64,000 nucleotides of DNA from Lathyrus oleraceus (Eukaryota; Streptophyta; Magnoliopsida; Fabales; Fabaceae), in NCBI RefSeq assembly GCF_024323335.1, contig NC_066579.1, forward strand, positions 127,122,854 to 127,186,853, read 5' to 3'. Below the pieces are notes generated by a model. It did not search any database, had not been told where the DNA came from, and saw only the letters and a program-made list of their open reading frames with translations. This document shows positions 56,513 to 64,000 of the stretch, piece by piece. Both the position numbers and the translations under genes were made by a program. Every line of letters starts with the position of its first letter. Within the stretch, counting starts at the first letter, position 1.

Positions 56513-58150
56513 AAGAACAGTTTCCCCCAAGGTTGGCCGAGTGTTTTATCATTCAAGAAGTCTTTAAAAGGTCGAGGTCGACATATCGTCACCAAACTGA
56601 CTGCAAGAGGAAGTGGGAAATCTAGCCATTGATTTTTAACTTTACATTTTCTTTTTGATCTAACCAGTTGTTTGCTTCCCTTATATAAGAGTTTTTTTAG
56701 CTCTTTAGGTGAATCTTTTTTTTTCCATTCCTGACAGTCATCTTCCTCTTCTTGTGAGAGTGATTTTATGTTCTTCTTTAAAAGTCTCCATCTTTCCTTC
56801 TTTGGAATGGATCTTTCCATTCAACTATTAGTGTTTACCCCATTCACCTTTTTCCACTGTCTCCATGTACCATTCTTACCCTGAACTTATTTTCTTCATA
56901 CCCAATTTTTATTTTTAGCTATGGCTCATATGAACGATGATCCTGTAACCCTATCTAGTGATTCTGTGAATGACAGTTATTCGCTTCCCATATAGCAGAG
57001 ACTTTTGCAAATTCAAATTTTAGTCCTCCAAACACTAGTCATTCTGTTCCAGCTATTATAAATGTATATGATAGTTTTAAGTTTAAGATATTCTTTCTTG
57101 AGGTTCTCCTTATATGGAAACTTTGGTGAATCTTCCTTTAATGTTTTCCTATCTAACGATGATGTTAGAAGTGATCTCGCAGTTAGTTATGTGTCTGCTT
57201 CCTTTGCAACCATTGGGGATTCAACTTTCCCTGCTTTTACTTCACCAGAGGCGGAAGTTTTTTCCTTTACCAGGGAAAATGCTTGAAATTTCATCACAAC
57301 TTACCATTCCATCCTTGTTCAAGATCCAAGTTATGTCGAGATTAAGTTCCAACTTTCGCATGGGACCCAACGTAATGGATTTGATTTTCAAGTCACTATC
57401 TGAAAACAAGACTCGCTACTTCAATTCTTCGTTTGGAAGGAATACTCACTGTTTCTCTCCTTGTTCGTTGTTTGGTTGGAAGTTAGCCATAAAATTATTT
57501 TTCCTTATATAAGGGAGATCGAGAGTTCAACCTACTAAAATCTCTTAAGATTTATTGGATACTCTCAAGAAAAAACCCTTGGGGAGAGGATTAGGTCTTC
57601 TTTTTTTACCGAACCTCTATAATTTTTGGTGTCATCTCTATATCCCTTAACTATTTATTTTTCGCATTTTATTTCCACTGCTTATTTATAACACTTTTAA
57701 AATGTTTTTAAACTCTAAAAATGATCCCAAAACTTTTTCAAACTCAAGTTTTTCTTAACCCCCCCCCCCCTTGTGTGTGGAATCATATGTTCAACAATAT
57801 GCCTCCCTCAATAGAAGGTTGAGGAACTTGTCAAATGCACAAAGTTTTCCCCGTCTCATTCCTACCTCAATTTGTGGGATGGAAATCTACCTTCTTATTC
57901 GCTTCGAGTCGCGTTTGGATCAGTCGAGCTCCTACTGTAGATGTTAATTCTTAGTTTCCTTGGTTACATCAATCAGAATTGGTGGTTGGATCGGGAGGTT
58001 TGAGGGAAGAGGTCACTAACGCAAGGTATGGGGACAAATTTCTTCTTCCTATTATGACTCCAACGCAATCTGGATTTGAAAAAAAATGAGATTTGCTTAT
58101 GGAATTTTGAGGGAATCATAAGTAGTTTCTCATAGACGGCCCTATTATTC
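56513..58150. other. Gene-poor region with weak coding-like pieces
   Basis: A plus-strand ATG at 56921 opens MAHMNDDPVTLSSDSVNDSY and stops after about 24 codons. Frames at 57062-57286 and 57114-57512 (plus) have no recognisable domain. A Lys-rich minus-strand frame at 56428-56820 is also unrecognised. These could be remnants of a LINE ORF1 region or chance frames; I cannot assign them. A run of ten or more C lies near 57760. Confidence 0.35.
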
Positions 58151-58435
58151 TGTGGTGGAACCAAAATTATGTTTGATTGATTATGATGGGATCTAAATGC
58201 GGTGATGTTGATCTCTGATACGGTGGTGCATGAGTGGACTTACAAGGTTAACACTCTAGCGCCTATGTCAATTACAAAGTCCAAGATGAGTGAAATGAAA
58301 TAATGAGATCTGAACAATGTACTTTGAATTTCACGTGTAATGAATATATACGTTGGATAATTTTGATTGGACTTTGTATGAATGGGTTGGATATTTTGAT
58401 TTCGCCCGTATTGGATCTTTGGCCGGCTTAGAAAA
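58151..58435. repeat. Uninterrupted copy of the 285-bp repeat (LINE empty site)
   Basis: Contains both halves of the sequence that flanks the LINE at 54470-56403, joined without the LINE. It shows what the target looked like before insertion. Confidence 0.75.
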
Positions 58436-60760
58436 AAGTAACGTTAACTTTATCTAAGAGTTATGAACATGACCCACACATTATTTTTATAAAGATATTA
58501 AATTTATTTTTAAAATATACACGAATATAAACAAACATTTGTCTCATAAAATTAGGCGTAGACGATTATCCCTCTTTACTTGAATTTTATTGTAGAGTAG
58601 AAGATAAGTAAATAAGAAGGATTTGTTTTTTTTTCAAAAAAATGATAACTTTTCTAGAATAAAATGGTGTGAGTTATTTTCCCGTCTTTAGGTTAAAGAT
58701 CATTTTTTGGCTGTTGGAGTGAGTCATTTTTTGACTTTTTGTTGATTGTTTTCTCTCTTAGGTACAAGTCATTGTACGACATTAGTTGCATATCACTTTC
58801 TTAGCTCAGAGAGAGATTTGTTTTCCTGACTTCACTTGTGGTTCCTTTTCTCGACTTAATTACAAGTCGTTTTTTTGATTTTATAAGAAAAATAAAAGTT
58901 GCAGGTCATTGATCCAGATTTTGAAGAAAAAAAATAAAAGTTGTAAGTTAAAAGGTTTAGAGCAGTCATCTCGATTTTTAAGTAAAAGGTATGGATAAGT
59001 CATCTCAATATTAAATTGAAAATAAAGTTATGTGTCAATCTCCTTGACTTCAAATAGAAAATAAAGGTGTGGGCTTCTAAAGGTGGCCTCACAAGTGTAC
59101 CAAATCATTACAAGTAATATTGTGGTGAATACCATTATATATCGAACACGAAGACTACAATTAAAATTGAATCTAACTTTTTACTCATTGAATAAAAATG
59201 TTTTAGTTAGTTTATTTGAGTGTGAACGAGAAAAATAAAGTTGTAAGGTTAAGACCAAATGCATCTCACCGTCCTTTATGTTTTGCCTCAATAACATTTT
59301 GGTCTTTTTTTTTTATAGTTTTTTTAGTTTCAAAAATAAATACTCCATTACAAAAATATTGACATGTAATTTTTCAGTTCTACTTGGTTGTTTGGACATT
59401 GTCAATGCGTCTTTCTTGACATGTATGTATGTAGATGAGTCATCATCTTCTTCCTCATAATTTTTTTCCCAAAACCTATAATATTCATAAATCACAAGTA
59501 TTTGGAACCGAATCTGATTTGTGAATTGCGGAGGCTTCTTGAAACTTTTTTGAGGAAACATGGGAGCGATATTTCTCCAAATGTTACTCTCACGTGGGAT
59601 TAAAAATGGCAAAGACCAAAATTTAACTCCTTAATGATTGACATGAGTTGTTCAAAATTATTCTATCGGTGTTGGATACTTATTGTTATTTAGATATAAT
59701 GAAAACCTTCTTTTAATTTTAATGTTTTTTGTTTGAATACTCTTAAGATTAATTATCAATCAATTGCATAAAGCAATAACAAATTGTCTCCTTTTGCAAT
59801 CCATCTTAATTTTTTTTTGAAGAAATGGAAGATGAAGATTCCATTGAAATCCTTAATTTGTCACCTAGAGATCTACTTATATCCCCTTCCAAAACAAAAT
59901 CGTTTCTAGAACAAATGATAAATCCACGCCAGACAAATCTTGTTCGCCTCTAGTAGTACAAAATTTGTTTAATGGATCTAACCTTAAAGGTATTAAATTG
60001 GTATAATCCATATTTCATCATTGGTTAATACTCAATTTTTTTAGTTATCTTATAACTAGGCATGGAAATGGGGCGGGTCGATGATGTTTTTTACCTCTCT
60101 CATACCTAAACTCAAATCCACAAACAATCCTCATTCCTCATCTTGATCCCCATTAGGAATGAAGAATTAAAACTCAAACTAATTAGAAATAGGTTTGGAT
60201 TTAGTTAGAGTATTCTCACTCCGCCACCATTCATGTAGTGAAATTAATTTTTATTTTCCAACATCAAATTACATTACAAATAACAAGATAAAACAATCTC
60301 AAAGAATTTCATACATAAAATTAAGTAATAAATTATAAAAATATCAAAGCATTGGATATATATTTAATATTTTAAATTATAAAAACTAAATAATAAAGTA
60401 AATAATGAAATAAATTTGAGACATGTTCGGGGTGGATACTAATATCTCCATTATCTGACCTATCCCATCTTAAATTTCGTAATCGGGAAAAACTCAAATT
60501 TGAATTCAAACTTAGTCAAAACACCTTTTTTTGTAATAGAGTCTTACCTCAATCATTTATTCCACCGAAGCAAAATCTATTCATTGAATGCCTTTTTTTA
60601 ATTTCTAAATAAACTTTCCCCCTGGTCAAAACTAATGGATCGATATGGTGAAAGGTGAATGAGGGACACACTTCAAATCTCAACACCAACAATTTTGTGT
60701 TTTTTTCATTACAAAAAGGAATGTATTTCCTTATTTTTATTTTCAAATTAAGATTAAACA
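58436..60760. other. Intergenic DNA
   Basis: No gene is seen. Short frames of 60-99 codons have no domain. A GGCATGGAAATGGGGCGGGT phrase near 60060 resembles common plant repeat ends, but no element could be delimited. Confidence 0.4.
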
Positions 60761-60764
60761 ATTT

Positions 60765-60872
60765 TTCACCACGGTTGAAAGTAGCACCCGTAGTGAAATG
60801 TCTTTCCGTAACACACTAAAAATGTATCCTTGAGAGACATTTCACCATGATTGTTACTTTCAACTGTGGTAA
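60765..60872. repeat. Foldback repeat with 38-bp arms
   Basis: Arms at 60765-60803 and 60835-60872 are about 80 percent complementary around a 31-bp spacer. They carry CACCACGGTTGAAAGTAG and its complement. Related phrases (ACCTCGGT, CCGTGAT) recur at 62655-62830. Such subterminal repeats are usual in CACTA-type elements, but no terminal CACTA pair was identified. Confidence 0.6.
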
Positions 60873-61202
60873 CAAGCCTTCCCTTTATTTTTTATATTAA
60901 AACAAGTTACATATATAAATAGAACTATTTTCACTTCGGAGTAGAATATCATCCTAACTCCATAAGTGAAACTTTATCATCTCACGCCTTATCCTGATCT
61001 CCATAAGCATACACACACCACTTCTTCACAAACTTTCATCATACATTCTCCAACTCATATGAATCAAGAAAAAATGGTACGAAACTTGTAAGAAGAAAAT
61101 ACGAAACTCATTTCTTTGACTTCTTCTTCATATTTCCGGTACGTGAAACATCTCCACCATTCATATTGTGAGTTATGTTATTGTTATTGTTCAAACTATT
61201 TG

Positions 61203-61850
61203 TGATGAGTCATCATGAGAGAGAAGCATACATATTAGGTCAAACACTCACCTAAAGATCAAAGACTCAAAGAGAGACAACATATATTCACCCAAAACCT
61301 TAAGGTGATAGATGTATGGGTCCTCTCACTTATAAAGTGCTCAACCTCCAATTTTCTAAGCAATGTGAAACTTAGAACTCACATTTGTTTCTCCACACAA
61401 GTTATTTATTTCTCAATAATATTCCCTTCAAGTGTGAGTTCATCCACTATACTTCTCCTCAAGTGGAAGCTCTTTCATCCACATGCTTGTATCGCCGTTG
61501 AAAGACGCCCTTATCTCGTCATGTGCACTTCAACGGGACACGCCGCCTGACCACCATGCCAAGAAGATTTTCGACACAAGGAGTCGGTCCCTTACTCGAA
61601 CTAGGCTCTAATATCACTGATGGGTCATCATGAGGGAGAAGCATACATGTTGGGTCAAACACTCACTTAAAGGTCAAAGACTCACCAAAATAAGTGAGAA
61701 AGACACCACATATTCATCCAAAACCTTAAGGTGATAGGTTTATGGGTACTCTAACTTATAAAGTGCTCAAACTCCACTCTTCTAAGCAATGTAGAACTTA
61801 GAACTCATATTTATTTCTCCACACAGCTCACACTTATTTCTCAACAATTT
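61203..61850. repeat. Two direct repeats of about 235 bp, period 415 bp
   Basis: 61203-61435 and 61618-61850 both start TGATGRGTCATCATGAGRGA and share AAACCTTAAGGTGATAG and CTTATAAAGTGCTCAA. The stretch between them (61436-61617) is single copy. The sequence looks like a common legume repeat, class unknown. Confidence 0.75.
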
Positions 61851-61889
61851 ATCCTTTAGAATTATTTATTTTTCTTATTGTTGAGACAA

Positions 61890-62460
61890 TAAACCCTATA
61901 GATTTTATGTTATTGTTTTTGTTGAGTTATGTTGTTATTTTTGTTGAGGTAATAAAATGTTTAGTGTTATTGTTGTTGTTAAGATGAGATTAAAGGTTTT
62001 TTATTATTGTTTTTGCTGAGTTATATTGTTGATACATGTAAAAGGTTTGTGTGTACTGTTGTTGTTTTATATTAAATTAAGGTTTTATTTATTTTGTTTT
62101 TATTGAGTTATGTTGTTGTTGTTGTTGTTTTGTTGTTGTTTTATACAAGTAAAAGGTTTGTGTTATTGTTGTTATTTTTGTTGAGCTATATTGTTGTTTT
62201 TGTTTAGATAAATAATTTTTTTGTGTTATTGTTATGGTTTTTGTTAGTTATGTTATTATTTTTGTTGAATTATGTTGTTGTTTTTGTTGATACAAGTAAA
62301 AGATTTTTATTGTTGTTGTTGTTGTTTTATAGTTATGTTGTTATTGTTATTGTTATTGTTTTTGTTGAGTTATGTTGTAGTTATTATTGATATAAGTAAA
62401 ATATTTTGTGTTATTGTTATTGTTTTTGTTGAGTTATATCGTTGTTTTTGTTGAGAAGAC
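61890..62460. repeat. GTT-rich minisatellite
   Basis: Irregular repeats of TTGTTGTTTTTGTTGAGTTA and GATACAAGTAAAAGGTTT phrases, roughly 60-120 bp apart. Apparent Val/Leu-rich frames are repeat artefacts. Confidence 0.8.
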
Positions 62461-63316
62461 TAAAATACTATACATTTTATATTTGATACATGGAGAATAC
62501 TAAAATCATTTCTAGAAAAATTGTGCAAAAAAACATTTTCTACCACTTTAACATGTTTTAAATATTTTGTGCTTAACATAATGAAATTTATTTTAATCTA
62601 TACTAATTTATTTATTTTATATATAAATTTGGTTATATTATAAACACCTATCACTCTGGTTATTATTACAACCGTGATTAAAAGTACATCTTATAAATTC
62701 CAAAATATTATCGTTAGAATTCAAACTCAAAATCAAACACTTTTCACCTCGGTCAATATTCTAACCGTGATAAAAATAGTACACTTTCTATTACACCATT
62801 TATTACCACGAATGTTCAACCCTGTGATTGATACTATTTGTAATTGTGTGTGTTGTGGCCGATTAAAAAATTATAGGAATATTAAAATTCAATAATAATA
62901 AAATTAATGATGATTAACATTTTTCAGACTATTAATACTTACTTTTTTTTTACAAATGACACAAATAATACTCTTTTTTTGAAAAAAATAATATACTTCT
63001 TTATTTTGAACATACTAAAATTTCTAAAAACAAAATATATATATTATATCGTTTTTAATTAAATTAGTAATCTATAAAAATATATGTTGGAATATAAATA
63101 ATATAATTTAGTAATTATACCATATTTGATAGTTTAAGACATTACCCTTATTTACCTTTTAAGGATGTTTGATATTGGCACATGTAATATAGTTGTTGAT
63201 TTATAACTATAATATGTATTTTATAAAGGGATAAAACACAAAAACATTAAACATATGAAAAACTTAGACTAGTTAACAAAGTTCATGCGGGGGCAAAATC
63301 AATATCTACATCCTTT
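62461..63316. other. AT-rich DNA with CACTA-like subterminal phrases
   Basis: 62641-62830 has several short motifs of the type TCACCTCGGT and ACCGTGAT similar to the foldback at 60765. No coding sequence is seen. Confidence 0.4.
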
Positions 63317-63560
<244 letters not shown>

Positions 63561-64000
63561 CATATGAGATATAAGGTTATTTCTTAAGAATAAAAACGTA
63601 TCCCTAACAAATAATGTGTTTAAATACTCATAATGCAACAGAACATAATAATTACATAAATTTTACAGAAGACCAATGAATTTTAATGATGAAGATACTC
63701 CCTTTTGGCTCAAAAACAACTCTACTAATACTCCTATCTAATTCAAATTCAGAACCTCCAACTATTATCAAGAATTTAGCATAAATACTAGGTTTGTTAT
63801 TGTGTAATCATGCCACAATATGATGCAATCATATAGCGTTTCACCAATTATCATATGTGGCATATCGAAAATATTCAAAGATTATGTTCCCGTATGATCT
63901 GACTGTTTGTGTGATATTTACAAAGGCTTACTCTATTGTATTCATCATGGAGCACACCATAATCCATGTGATCAAGTGTAGATTGATTGAGAACTTCATT
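63561..64000. other. Intergenic DNA to window end
   Basis: No gene or repeat recognised. Confidence 0.4.

Overview
The window is plant nuclear DNA, almost certainly from a legume of the pea/vetch tribe (Fabeae) or a close relative. It is AT-rich and dominated by nested retrotransposons. Its centrepiece is a complete Ogre-type (Tat lineage, Ty3/gypsy) element with LTRs of about 5.65 kb, a size and layout typical of Fabeae genomes. Only one ordinary cellular gene is convincing.

Layout. (1) 1-6596 is an Athila-like Ty3/gypsy element on the minus strand. It has a downstream ORF (1472-2680), a spacer full of GTTCGCGGCGCGAAC palindromes, a gag-protease ORF fused in frame to an integrase tail (3511-6126), a tRNA-Asp-type PBS, and the start of its LTR. 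(2) 6597-30545 is the Ogre element, inserted into that Athila LTR with the 5-bp target duplication GATCT. Its order is 5' LTR, PBS, ORF1, gag-protease, 251-bp intron, RT/RNase H/integrase, a long structured 3' UTR, PPT, 3' LTR. The LTRs differ at about eight or nine positions by eye, so the insertion is very young. (3) 30551 to about 31 kb is the rest of the Athila LTR. (4) 31106-41973 is an old, broken minus-strand Ty3/gypsy element with two 784-bp LTRs, an antisense plant-mobile-domain ORF and a copia-type LTR inserted in it. (5) 41974-44360 is a degraded plant-mobile-domain gene and AGATGCATCT repeats. (6) 44410-45667 is a 1.26-kb copia deletion derivative. (7) 46271 to about 49.15 kb is a minus-strand calmodulin-binding-domain gene with a 5' UTR intron. 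(8) 49.8-64 kb holds two LINE 3' ends, three AT microsatellites, small repeats and gene-poor DNA.

The most interesting signal is in the Ogre RNA rather than its proteins. Four sets of inverted-repeat or complementary modules appear. The 3' UTR (23903-24757) holds 26 short hairpins with the loop CGGTAA (CAGTAA only in the first and last) and 13 different stems whose two arms change together. Just after pol (22236-22432) are four hairpins, two of them capped by CCC-GNRA-GGG. The distal LTR (11161-12087, repeated at 29455-30381) holds five two-hairpin modules with conserved boxes and covarying stems. Between these, 22950-23700 carries many copies of a motif that is the reverse complement of the element's own primer binding site. 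Together they suggest a highly structured 24-kb RNA, possibly used in priming control, packaging or dimerisation. That role is inference; the complementarity is directly visible.

Limits: boundaries of degraded elements are approximate, identities were counted by eye, and no database search was possible.
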